Part shown: positions 41,038-49,004 of the stretch, piece by piece
How positions within the stretch are numbered: the first letter of the stretch is position 1
How the letters are laid out: the number at the start of each line of letters is the position of its first letter
Assembly: GCA_030648155.1 (NCBI GenBank)
Contig: JAUSIK010000007.1
Coordinates: forward strand, 1 to 61,078
DNA: 61,078 nucleotides
Direction of reading: 5' to 3'
From: Nanobdellota archaeon
GTDB taxonomy: Archaea; Nanobdellota; Nanobdellia; Pacearchaeales; GW2011-AR1
Translations under genes and position numbers: made by a program
The notes under the pieces: generated by a model
Seen by the model: the letters and a program-made list of their open reading frames with translations, nothing else
Told to the model about the DNA's origin: nothing
The model's database searches: none

Positions 41038-42273
41038 ATGAAAAGAGGATTTGAATTAATGCTTATTATTTTTTTTATCAGCAGTGTTACTGCTATTTCA
41101 AGTGATTTGAAAAGCAATTATGAAAGGGGAGAAACAATTATTGCGAAAATTTCTGGAGAGATTTTAGAAACCTTGAATAATGATCAGGTAGAATTTAAAA
41201 GATGGCATATAAGCGTACCTATAATTTACGATCTAAAAAAGATCGGGCAGGATTATTATTTTTGGGCGAGTGCACCAACGAGTGAAAATAATTACAGCCT
41301 TACCATCAAAGGTATAACCACTAGGGTTGATGGAAAAATAGAAGAAATAGATTTTATGCATAATTTTTCTATTAGTGGAAACTTAACAGACTATTCCGTA
41401 GAACCGGGAATTATTTCAACTGGGAAGGATTTTGAAATAAATGTTCAATTAAATGAAGATTTTAGCAAAGAAATTAATATTGATTTTCCTGAACAGAGAA
41501 CCTTTACACTAAAACCTGGAAAAAACATAGTTAAATTTTCTCTTTCCTCAATAAACAAGAGTGAGTTCAGAAAAATAAATGTTGGAAAATATTCAATTCC
41601 TGTGAATTTAATTTTTTCTGAAAAAAATAGTTCCACTCTAAATCAGTCTGAAAGAATTAATATAAGATTTGAACCTAGTAGTATTGTAAGCACTGTGCTT
41701 TTTGGAGATAAAGTTATATACCCTTTTAAGATTGTTAATTTTGGGGATGAGTCGATAGATAACTTAATTATAGAATATAATAATAGCTTATTTATTTTAT
41801 CCGGAAATAATTTTTCTATAGAAAAACAAGAAACTCTTGAATTAAATTTAACTTTGTCAAATGGAATTGCTGAAAGTTTAAAGATAAAAGGGATTGATGA
41901 AAAGATTAAGATTGTTTATCAAGGAAATGAGGTTGAAATGCCTATTGTGATAAGATTTACCGAAAATAAAAATGAGACAAATACACCTTATTTGACTGGG
42001 GAAAAATCATACTATTGCTCTGAATTAAATGGGCTTGTTTGCTCTGCAGGAGAACAATGCGAAGGTGAAATTAAAACTAGCATCGATGGGACTTGCTGTG
42101 TTGGCAAATGCATTATTCCAAAAGAAGGAAAATCATGGATATCTTATTTGATTGCAATTGGAATTTTATTGATTCTTATTTATTTGTTTATTAGATATAG
42201 AAAAGTCAAGAGTGGAGATGCTTTTAAAAAACGAGTAAGCTCTGCTGAAGAAAAAATGAAAAAGTTACCTTAG
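41038..42273 (+). CDS. surface protein with beta domains and membrane anchor
   Basis: 411 residues: signal peptide (MKRGFELMLIIFFISSVTAI), beta-sandwich-like segments including a CARDB-like stretch (VLFGDKVIYPFKIVNFGDESIDNLIIEYNNS), then a disulfide motif LVCSAGEQCEGEIKTSIDGTCC just before a membrane helix (about 366-387) and a short basic tail. The Cys motif and layout match the C-terminal part of the protein at 38550, indicating shared surface modules. Function unknown. Confidence 0.75.
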   Translation: MKRGFELMLIIFFISSVTAISSDLKSNYERGETIIAKISGEILETLNNDQVEFKRWHISVPIIYDLKKIGQDYYFWASAPTSENNYSLTIKGITTRVDGKIEEIDFMHNFSISGNLTDYSVEPGIISTGKDFEINVQLNEDFSKEINIDFPEQRTFTLKPGKNIVKFSLSSINKSEFRKINVGKYSIPVNLIFSEKNSSTLNQSERINIRFEPSSIVSTVLFGDKVIYPFKIVNFGDESIDNLIIEYNNSLFILSGNNFSIEKQETLELNLTLSNGIAESLKIKGIDEKIKIVYQGNEVEMPIVIRFTENKNETNTPYLTGEKSYYCSELNGLVCSAGEQCEGEIKTSIDGTCCVGKCIIPKEGKSWISYLIAIGILLILIYLFIRYRKVKSGDAFKKRVSSAEEKMKKLP

Positions 42274-42770
42274 GCTTTTTTTGACCTCTTTTTACTTGAT
42301 TTCTTTTGTTCTGTTTTAATTGGGGGTGCTGAAGGAACTTCTGATTTTTTGAATAAATGAGGGGCTACTTCTTGAAGCTTTCCAATTAGTATTTCGTTCT
42401 CCATAAGGGCTTTTTTTGTAATTGCATCGTATTCATGAAGCCTTGTTATGAGTTTACTGGCCAAAGTATTGAAATCGATGTTTGAGAAGGGCAATTTTTG
42501 AGGATGGACTATTTCTATATTTGAAGGCATATATGCAAACATTACTCCAAAATAGACATCCCATGACTCTAGTTCTAGCTCTAACTCTACGAAAGATGTA
42601 AAAAGGTCTTTTGAATTTTCAACTGGAATTGGATCATGAATGTGCTTATTCACAATTTTTACGCCTGCATCTGACTGAAGTTTTGAAAGAAGAGCTAATA
42701 GCGATTCTTTGACATGTTCTACTGGGCGGCCTAAAATTTCTAGGATCATGTTAACTCTTATTTTTTCCAT
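42270..42770 (-). CDS. conserved hypothetical, Lys-rich tail
   Basis: 166 residues: MEKIRVNMILEILGRPVEHVKESLLALLSKL at the N-terminus, a predicted beta stretch VELELELESWDVYFGVMFAYMPSNIEIV, a helix with LASKLITRLHEYDAITKKALMENEIL and a Lys-rich end. No family recognised. No signal peptide or membrane helix. Confidence 0.65.
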   Translation of the reverse strand: MEKIRVNMILEILGRPVEHVKESLLALLSKLQSDAGVKIVNKHIHDPIPVENSKDLFTSFVELELELESWDVYFGVMFAYMPSNIEIVHPQKLPFSNIDFNTLASKLITRLHEYDAITKKALMENEILIGKLQEVAPHLFKKSEVPSAPPIKTEQKKSSKKRSKKA

Positions 42771-42795
42771 GTATTAATGGAAAGATGAGATCTTT

Positions 42796-43524
42796 TTAAA
42801 GTTTGTTTAGAGCTAAAACTAGTATAATAATTATGCATAGAAAGATAAATCCATATAAAACAAGTGTTTTAGTCTTATCATATTTTATAGGTTGAGGAGG
42901 GATACTTTTCTTTACTGATGAAAGAACTATTTTTTCAGGTTTTTCCTCTACAACACTTTCAACTGGAGGAGAATAAGAAATATTTTTCAAATTATTTATT
43001 TGTGGTGTTATGCTTTCATTATTGTCTTCTTTTTTTGATTCCTTTTTCTTTTTGGAAATTTTTTCTTTATTTGACTCATTTTTTTCTGGTGTTGAAACTC
43101 CTGCTGAATTTACAGTTATTTGTCCGCATTTTTCAGAAAAAGAGGATTTTCCTGTTAGCCTTAATCTTGCGCATATTTCGTAATCGCCCGAACTTGAAAT
43201 AACTTTAATTTCAAATTCTTTATTCTCTGGAAATGCAGATTTAATATAGTAATGAGGACTTTTCCAAACCTCATTATATATTTGAGAGACGATCTTTTTG
43301 TTTTCATCCTGGACAAATATTTTTACATCATGAATTTCTGTTTCTGAAGAAAGCAATGAAACTTCAAATGAGTCTTGTGCGTCGACTGTTTGGGGGAAGT
43401 TTATTTCAAATTCTATAGCTGAAGCGAAAGAAACTAAGACAAAAATAAAACTAATAGCCGTAAGAGTTATAATGGGCAATTTTCCATTCTTGGTCGAAGA
43501 GATAGAGGGAGTCTCTATCATTAT
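42796..43524 (-). CDS. secreted membrane-anchored protein, hypothetical
   Basis: A signal peptide (LPIITLTAISFIFVLVSFASA), a beta domain (FEINFPQTVDAQDSFEVSLLSSETEIHDVKIFVQDENK...), a Lys/Glu/Asn/Pro-rich linker (about 150-220) and a C-terminal membrane helix (LVLYGFIFLCIIIILVLAL). The start is uncertain: ATG 43524 overlaps the upstream nuclease by 74 bases, whereas TTG 43479 overlaps by 29 and places the signal peptide at the very N-terminus. A DPANN surface protein of unknown role. Confidence 0.65.
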   Translation of the reverse strand: MMIETPSISSTKNGKLPIITLTAISFIFVLVSFASAIEFEINFPQTVDAQDSFEVSLLSSETEIHDVKIFVQDENKKIVSQIYNEVWKSPHYYIKSAFPENKEFEIKVISSSGDYEICARLRLTGKSSFSEKCGQITVNSAGVSTPEKNESNKEKISKKKKESKKEDNNESITPQINNLKNISYSPPVESVVEEKPEKIVLSSVKKSIPPQPIKYDKTKTLVLYGFIFLCIIIILVLALNKL

Positions 43525-44197
43525 TCCAAACGTCTGTTTTTGAGCCCCAGAATAATATTTTTTCATTATTTTCTCCTGCTTTAGTATAAAGGGTTATTGT
43601 GCCAATATCAACATTAGGAAATTCATAAACTTTTCTACTTTCATCTTTAAGAATCCAGGATTGTATATGGATGTTATCGCAGTTGTTTGTAATTGTGACA
43701 TACTCCATTTCTTGATTTATGGATGATTTTAAACAATTGAAATAGGGAGATCTCTTCCAAATGCCTAGTGATGATTCTATTGCTTTTTCTTCGGCATCTG
43801 CAAAAATGGATAATTCTTCTTTTTGAACTAAAAATTTAGAGGAAAGCCCTCTTTTTACTAACTCTAAATTAAGGTATTCTGGAGTGTAGATTCTAGCTAA
43901 AGTCCTATCATATTTATCGGTGCCTATTGCTTCCATTTCAACTATCTCATTTTCATAACTTTTCAAAAATTCGGTTGCTAGTTCGCTTCCTGGAATATTT
44001 TTTTCTGGGGTATTAACATTGACAAGCCTGATTTTCCTTCCATCATCTAATTCAAAAGTATCTCCATCTATAACTCTTGAAATTGTAACCTTTTCTCTTT
44101 CTATTTGGGGAGATAGTTGAACAGAAAATAAAAAATAATTTACGGCTATAAGTGCAGTAATTATTAGTGCAAAAAATAAAGCATGATGTTTTTTCAT
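43451..44197 (-). CDS. secreted thermonuclease with lamin-tail domain
   Basis: 248 residues: N-terminal hydrophobic segment (ALFFALIITALIAVNYFLF), then a staphylococcal-nuclease fold: ISRVIDGDTFELDDGRKIRLVNVNTPE carrying the metal-binding Asp, Arg and Glu, and DKYDRTLARIY with the second catalytic Arg. From about residue 160 a lamin-tail-like beta domain (EYVTITNNCD, WILKDESRKVYEFPN, VWNNDRDSLYLFD) follows, a combination seen in secreted nucleases. Probably degrades extracellular DNA/RNA for nucleotide scavenging. It overlaps ProX by four bases. Confidence 0.88.
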   Translation of the reverse strand: MKKHHALFFALIITALIAVNYFLFSVQLSPQIEREKVTISRVIDGDTFELDDGRKIRLVNVNTPEKNIPGSELATEFLKSYENEIVEMEAIGTDKYDRTLARIYTPEYLNLELVKRGLSSKFLVQKEELSIFADAEEKAIESSLGIWKRSPYFNCLKSSINQEMEYVTITNNCDNIHIQSWILKDESRKVYEFPNVDIGTITLYTKAGENNEKILFWGSKTDVWNNDRDSLYLFDQEWKIAHYNSYGY

Positions 44198-44667
44198 AGT
44201 TCTAATACCTCTTTTTTTACTTTTAAAGAATTGTAAAATTTTTTAAGGTTATCATGAGTTAGAACTATTGTTGAAGTATTAATATTAGGATGGAAGCCTG
44301 TTTTTTCTGCGAGCCATATTTTTTTATCAATGATTAGATAAACTGAAGTGGAATAAATCATTCCAAATGGAGAGACTGACCCAGGAGTTAAATTTAATTG
44401 GGACTTTAATTCTAAGGGCGAGGCAAATTGCAATTTCTTTAAATTAAATTTTTTTCTTATGGAAAGGATATTTAGTCTTTTCTCCGCAGGCATGCAGATT
44501 AAATAAAATGCAGAATTCTCATCTTTAAGAAAAAGATTTTTCGTATGAATTCCTGGAATATTTAATTTTATTTTTTTTGATTGTTCAACTGTAAATACTG
44601 GGGGATGATCATACTTTTCATAGTTAATATGGTGCTTTTGGAGATATTGTTTTAGTAAAGGATCCAT
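44194..44667 (-). CDS. ProX-type aminoacyl-tRNA deacylase (YbaK family)
   Basis: 157 residues of the YbaK/ProRS-INS fold that hydrolyses mischarged Ala-tRNA(Pro) or Cys-tRNA(Pro): FTVEQSKKIKLNIPGIHTKNLFLKDE (catalytic-region Lys in TKNLFL), LPAEKR-type MPAEKRLNILSIRKKF, LQFASPLELKSQLNLTPGSVSPFGMI, and FHPNINTSTIVL at the end. Sequence pattern fits ProXp-ala. Shares an operon with the nuclease. Confidence 0.88.
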   Translation of the reverse strand: MDPLLKQYLQKHHINYEKYDHPPVFTVEQSKKIKLNIPGIHTKNLFLKDENSAFYLICMPAEKRLNILSIRKKFNLKKLQFASPLELKSQLNLTPGSVSPFGMIYSTSVYLIIDKKIWLAEKTGFHPNINTSTIVLTHDNLKKFYNSLKVKKEVLEL

Positions 44668-44753
44668 TTTATTAGATGAGGGAGATGGTTAATAAAATTT
44701 TAGGGGAAAATAAAGTTGATGTGATATCATTTATAAAACCTAAAGATTATTAA

Positions 44754-44772
44754 TATACTTAATAGAAGTATA
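44754..44772 (+). repeat. inverted repeat before NUDIX gene
   Basis: Perfect 7-bp arms TATACTT/AAGTATA around AATAG, ending three bases before the NUDIX ATG. A TATA-like catttataaaa at about 44729-44738 would start transcription near 44758, inside the repeat. Possible operator or leader hairpin. Confidence 0.4.
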
Positions 44773-44775
44773 TGG

Positions 44776-45315
44776 ATGGGTAAATGGAAGGTCTTAGATT
44801 CGAATAAAATCATAGAAAATAAATGGATAACTGTAGAAAAGCAAAAATGCGCTATTAATGAAAAAACGATTATTGAAGATTATTACATTATAAAGAAAAA
44901 AGATTATGTAATAATTGTTGCAGAGGATAATGATGAAATACTCTTCTTGAAGCAATATAGGCATGCTATTGGTGAATTCTTACTAAATCTACCTATGGGT
45001 GTTATTGATGAAGGAGAAAGTGCCGAAGGGGCTGCAAAAAGAGAGTTTTCTGAAGAAACAGGATATGAAATAAATAAAATAAAATATATTGGCGAGCTAT
45101 TTTTGGCTCCTGGGTACTTGACAACTAAGGCTTATTTATTTTTTACAGATAATATTAAAAAAATAAAGAACCGTAAAATAGATGATAAAGAAAATTTAAC
45201 ATTAGCAAGAATATCTAAAAATAAACTTAAGGAGTTAATAGAAGAAAATGTTATAAAAGATATGTCTACTTTAGCTTCTATCTTTATGGTGAAAGAGAAT
45301 TTAAGGTTGTTTTAG
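44776..45315 (+). CDS. NUDIX hydrolase (ADP-ribose pyrophosphatase-like)
   Basis: 179 residues with a complete Nudix box, GVIDEGESAEGAAKREFSEETGY (residues about 75-98), plus the upstream QYRHAIGEFLLNLPMG characteristic of ADP-ribose pyrophosphatases, and downstream FLAPGYLTTKAYLFF. Substrate class is inferred from the family. Stands between divergent/convergent neighbours as a single gene. Confidence 0.9.
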   Translation: MGKWKVLDSNKIIENKWITVEKQKCAINEKTIIEDYYIIKKKDYVIIVAEDNDEILFLKQYRHAIGEFLLNLPMGVIDEGESAEGAAKREFSEETGYEINKIKYIGELFLAPGYLTTKAYLFFTDNIKKIKNRKIDDKENLTLARISKNKLKELIEENVIKDMSTLASIFMVKENLRLF

Positions 45316-46025
45316 TAATGAAAATATTTTCTAGCTTTTTTTAATATATTTTCTGTTCCAACATTAAAGTATTTTCCATTAAAGACGAATCCATAAAACT
45401 TTTTCGACTTGACTACTTCCCCTATTACTCCTGTCATTAAACATTCTTTTTTAGGGATGCATTCTAGAACTTCTTTCTCCATAAAATACAGGCCTGCATA
45501 AGTTAAATTTGAATAGGTCTCTTTTGCAGAGGCATTAATAATAAACCTAGTTATTCTTTTTTTGTTATTAATTTCTGCAATATCGTTCAATTTCGCCTCT
45601 GCTTTTTTTATTAATGCTAAGGTAGCAATAGCCTCTTTTTCTTGGTGAAATTCAAGCATCTTTTCTAAATCCAAGCCTACTCTAATTTCATCGGCATTAG
45701 CTAATATTACTCTTTTTCCAATATCTTTGTAGATAAATTTGAAAGCTCCTGCATCTCCTAAAGGATAAGGATCTGAAACGTAATTTATTTTCATACCGTA
45801 TTTATCACCTTTTCCTAAATATTCCTTAATAGCATTTCCCTTATAACCTATTGAAATTATTAAATTTTTTATCCCGAAATCTCTAAGATAGAATAAATTA
45901 TGCTCCAATAATGAATATTTTCCTACTCTTACTAGTGGTTTTGGAATATTGGCAGTTACTTTCCCTAATCTAGAACCACGACCTCCTGCCAACAAGATAC
46001 AAGAAAGACTTTCTAATTTAGACAT
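45312..46025 (-). CDS. sugar-1-phosphate nucleotidyltransferase
   Basis: 237-residue GT-A-like pyrophosphorylase: ILLAGGRGSRLGKVTANIPKPLVRVG is the nucleotide-binding signature, with SDPYPLGDAGAFKF and ILANADEIRV (metal-binding Asp). It makes an NDP-sugar such as GDP-mannose or NDP-glucose for glycosylation; which one is not determinable. No C-terminal acyltransferase domain. Convergent with NUDIX by four bases. Confidence 0.9.
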   Translation of the reverse strand: MSKLESLSCILLAGGRGSRLGKVTANIPKPLVRVGKYSLLEHNLFYLRDFGIKNLIISIGYKGNAIKEYLGKGDKYGMKINYVSDPYPLGDAGAFKFIYKDIGKRVILANADEIRVGLDLEKMLEFHQEKEAIATLALIKKAEAKLNDIAEINNKKRITRFIINASAKETYSNLTYAGLYFMEKEVLECIPKKECLMTGVIGEVVKSKKFYGFVFNGKYFNVGTENILKKARKYFHY

Positions 46026-46131
46026 TCTTCATTGATAAAATATTAGTTTAAAATATTTATGGTATAGATATCTAAAAATTTTTAAGAAATCGAATAATTT
46101 AAATAATGTTTAAACTTTCGGCAGGGAAAGA

Positions 46132-46371
46132 ATGGAAGGAAAAGTTACGCTATATGGATCAGAAACATGCAATTGGTGCACTAGAACCAGGGCTTTTTTA
46201 AAAGAGCATAAGGTTAAATTTAATGATGTTGACGTCGGAAGGAACGAAAAAAAGGCTATGGAAATGATTAAAAAATCAGGACAACAAGGAATACCTGTTA
46301 TAGAGATTGGAAAAGAAATAGTAATTGGATTTAATGAAGAGAAACTAAAAAAAGCATTAAAAATCAAATAA
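46132..46371 (+). CDS. glutaredoxin-like protein
   Basis: 79-residue thioredoxin-fold protein with CxxC motif: VTLYGSETCNWCTRTRAFLKEHKV, then QQGIPVIEIGKEIVIGFNEEKLKKAL with the cis-Pro (GIPV). It lies five bases before thioredoxin reductase, so it is the likely electron acceptor of that enzyme in a small redox operon. Confidence 0.92.
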   Translation: MEGKVTLYGSETCNWCTRTRAFLKEHKVKFNDVDVGRNEKKAMEMIKKSGQQGIPVIEIGKEIVIGFNEEKLKKALKIK

Positions 46372-46376
46372 AGAGA

Positions 46377-47354
46377 ATGGAAAAGAAAAAAATAAAAGAG
46401 AATGAGCTAGAGTATGATTTTATTATACTTGGGGCAGGAGTAACTGGATTGTCTGCTGCGATGTACGGCGCAAGATTAGGTTTGAAATCCCTTGTTTTAG
46501 GTGCGAGTCATGGAAGTGAATTGCCTGTTGGAGGGGTAATAACAACCACAGATATTGTTGAAAATTACCCTGGTTTCATTAAATTGACAGGGACTGAATT
46601 ATCTGACAAAATAAGAGATCATGCTTTGTCTTATGATTTAGTAAAAATAAAAGAGGAAAAGGCAGAAAGCGTTGAAAAGAAAAAAGATAGCTTTGTTGTT
46701 AAAACCAAAAAAGACGTTTATGATAGCAAAACAATTTTGTTTGCAACAGGAACAAAATGGAAAAAATTAGATGTAAAAGGAAGCAAAGAATTTGAAAATA
46801 AAGGGGTGGCTTACTGCGCATTGTGTGATGCTGTATTATTTAAAGGAAAAACAGTGGCACTTGTTGGAGGAAGCGACAGCGCTGCTAAAGATGCTTTGGT
46901 ATTAGCGGAACACGTTAAGAAAGTATATATAATTTACAGAGGAGAACAAATACATCCAGAGCCAATTAATATGGCTAGAGTAAAAGCTGCAAAAAATATT
47001 GAAATTATTAATAAAACGAATATTACTGAAATAAAAGGGGATAAATCAGTAAAATCAATTGTATTAGATAGAGAGTTTAATGGGAAAAATGAATTGGAGG
47101 TACAAGGAGTATTTGTAGCGATTGGGCACATTCCATTATCCGATTTAGCCAAATCTCTTGGTGTAAAAATTAATACTAAAGGAGAAATTATCATGGATCA
47201 TAAAACTTCAGAAACAAATGTTGAGGGGATTTATGCTGCGGGAGATGTTGCAGACAAGCCGTTTAAGCAAGCAATTACTGGTGTAGCTGAAGGGTGCACG
47301 GCAGCATACTCTGCTTTTGAGTATATTACAAAAAAAGAAGTTAGGAGCACTTAA
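46377..47354 (+). CDS. trxB: thioredoxin reductase-like flavoprotein
   Basis: 325 residues: FAD motif IILGAGVTGLSAAMYGARLG, redox-active CALCD at about residues 148-151, pyridine-nucleotide motif ALVGGSDSAAKDA, and C-terminal GIYAAGDVADKPFKQAITGVAEGC. The usual GGGNSA-type variation (GGSDSA) is normal. Reduces the upstream glutaredoxin-like protein, presumably with NAD(P)H. Confidence 0.94.
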   Translation: MEKKKIKENELEYDFIILGAGVTGLSAAMYGARLGLKSLVLGASHGSELPVGGVITTTDIVENYPGFIKLTGTELSDKIRDHALSYDLVKIKEEKAESVEKKKDSFVVKTKKDVYDSKTILFATGTKWKKLDVKGSKEFENKGVAYCALCDAVLFKGKTVALVGGSDSAAKDALVLAEHVKKVYIIYRGEQIHPEPINMARVKAAKNIEIINKTNITEIKGDKSVKSIVLDREFNGKNELEVQGVFVAIGHIPLSDLAKSLGVKINTKGEIIMDHKTSETNVEGIYAAGDVADKPFKQAITGVAEGCTAAYSAFEYITKKEVRST

Positions 47355-47388
47355 TTAAGTTTTTAAATAGAGGGAGGCTAATATCTGC

Positions 47389-47877
47389 ATGAAATTGCAA
47401 AAAAAAAGAGGATTATCGCCAGTTATTGCTTCGGTACTGTTGATTGCAATAGCATTAATTGTTGCTACAATGATATTTTTTTGGGCTAAGAACTTTGTAA
47501 AAGAGAAGACAGTTAAGTTTGATGAACCTATTGAAAATTCATGCCCTAATGTAGAGTTTAATGTTCAGGCGGTATTGATTTCTGAAGGGGATAAATTAAT
47601 AATACAAGCTAATAATTTAGGAAATGTTCCAATATATGGTGTGGAAGTTAGGCGATCAATCGGCGGAGCAAAAGAAAATGTTGGATCTGGATATTTCGAT
47701 AATGGAGGTATGCCTCCTGGAACTGCAAAAACGCTTACACTTGATGTTGAAGGAAAAGGTATCGAAGTAAATGATGAATTATTAATCGTCCCTATATTAT
47801 TAGGAGAAACTGAAAAATATAAAAGGCCTCATACGTGCGCTGAAGAATTCGGAGAGGAAATAGAAGTACAATCTTAA
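47389..47877 (+). CDS. archaeal type IV pilin
   Basis: 162 residues. Class III signal peptide KKRG followed by LSPVIASVLLIAIALIVATMIFFW, the archaeal pilin DUF1628-type N-terminus cleaved after Gly by a prepilin peptidase (not in this window). The globular part (VQAVLISEGDKLIIQANNLGNVPIYGVEV) is a beta domain. First of a pilus gene cluster. Confidence 0.9.
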   Translation: MKLQKKRGLSPVIASVLLIAIALIVATMIFFWAKNFVKEKTVKFDEPIENSCPNVEFNVQAVLISEGDKLIIQANNLGNVPIYGVEVRRSIGGAKENVGSGYFDNGGMPPGTAKTLTLDVEGKGIEVNDELLIVPILLGETEKYKRPHTCAEEFGEEIEVQS

Positions 47878-47878
47878 T

Positions 47879-48418
47879 ATGATTCAAAAAAGAGGGATGT
47901 CTACAGTTATTGCAAGCGTATTGTTAATTCTACTTACTATAAGTGCAGTTGCAATAATAGCCAATTTTATTATTCCGTTTACGGAAGACTCTTTAGAAAG
48001 CACTGAATGCTTTGAATTTAGGGAACATTTTTTATTCGATGAGGATTTTGATTATAATTGCTATGATACTGCAAACGGCAAATATATCTTAAGTGTAAAA
48101 GTGAGGCCGGAAAATTCGAGCTCTGAAAAAGTAGCAGGAATTAGTTTTAGGCTAACAAGCAAAACATCTGGAACAAGCGCAACAGCATTTGAAGGCGATG
48201 TGGCTGCAGGAGAGGGAGATTCTACTAAAGTTATTGGGATATTAGATAGACAGATAGGAATTGGAACAATTGTAATCCCTAAACCGACGGGAAGATATTC
48301 TGCTATTACTTATAATTATACTTCCACCGAGGCATATGAAAAAGCTGAAGTATACCCTGTTTTAGAAGATGGGAGGATTTGCGAGGCTAGCGATGCCATA
48401 CAAATAACCGAATGTTAA
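47879..48418 (+). CDS. type IV pilin-like protein
   Basis: 179 residues starting MIQKRG then MSTVIASVLLILLTISAVAIIANFII, a class III signal peptide. Contains two cysteine-rich spots (ECFEFREH, NCYDTANGKY) and a C-terminal TEC. One base after the preceding pilin gene. Confidence 0.88.
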   Translation: MIQKRGMSTVIASVLLILLTISAVAIIANFIIPFTEDSLESTECFEFREHFLFDEDFDYNCYDTANGKYILSVKVRPENSSSEKVAGISFRLTSKTSGTSATAFEGDVAAGEGDSTKVIGILDRQIGIGTIVIPKPTGRYSAITYNYTSTEAYEKAEVYPVLEDGRICEASDAIQITEC

Positions 48419-48969
48419 AACATAGAATAAATTCCTCTGCGCAAATATGGCTGGAAACTGTGATCTATATTTTAATTGGGCTGGCATTAATTGGATTAGT
48501 TTTAGGATTTATTACTCCTAAAATTAATGAAAAAAAAGACAGGCTGGTTGTTGAGCAAACTTTGATTGCATTAAACGTTTTAGATTCTAAAGTTAAAGAA
48601 GTCATAGAATCCGGGCAATTTAACAAAAGGGTTGTGGAATTTAAAATGCAAAGAGGAAACCTTTTTATTAGCCCTGAAAGAAATGAAATACTTTTTGTTT
48701 TAGATGGATTATCCAAGCCTTATAGTGAGCCTAATGTAGACATTCCTCTTGGCAGGGTTATATTAAGAACCACCGAGGGTAAAAAAACGAGCAGTGTGAG
48801 TTTGACACTTCAGTATGGGGAAGGAACAGATATAACTTTTGACGGGGCCCAAGAAGAAAAGAAGGTAACGCCTTCGGGTGCCCCTTATAAATTTGCATTT
48901 GAAAATAAAGGCCAGGTTGATAATGGGGGGAATAAAGCCTATCAAGTAGATATTACTCGATTGTCTTAA
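48412..48969 (+). CDS. pilin-like membrane protein
   Basis: 185 residues with an N-terminal hydrophobic helix (IWLETVIYILIGLALIGLVLGFI) that includes Glu near the +5 position of a pilin-type stem, and a beta domain. The class III cleavage site is not obvious (MLKHRINSSAQ). It overlaps the preceding pilin by seven bases, so it is probably a minor pilin of the same fibre. Confidence 0.8.
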   Translation: MLKHRINSSAQIWLETVIYILIGLALIGLVLGFITPKINEKKDRLVVEQTLIALNVLDSKVKEVIESGQFNKRVVEFKMQRGNLFISPERNEILFVLDGLSKPYSEPNVDIPLGRVILRTTEGKKTSSVSLTLQYGEGTDITFDGAQEEKKVTPSGAPYKFAFENKGQVDNGGNKAYQVDITRLS

Positions 48970-49004
48970 GATAGTTTTATATATTGAAATAGTTTATTTG
49001 GAGG

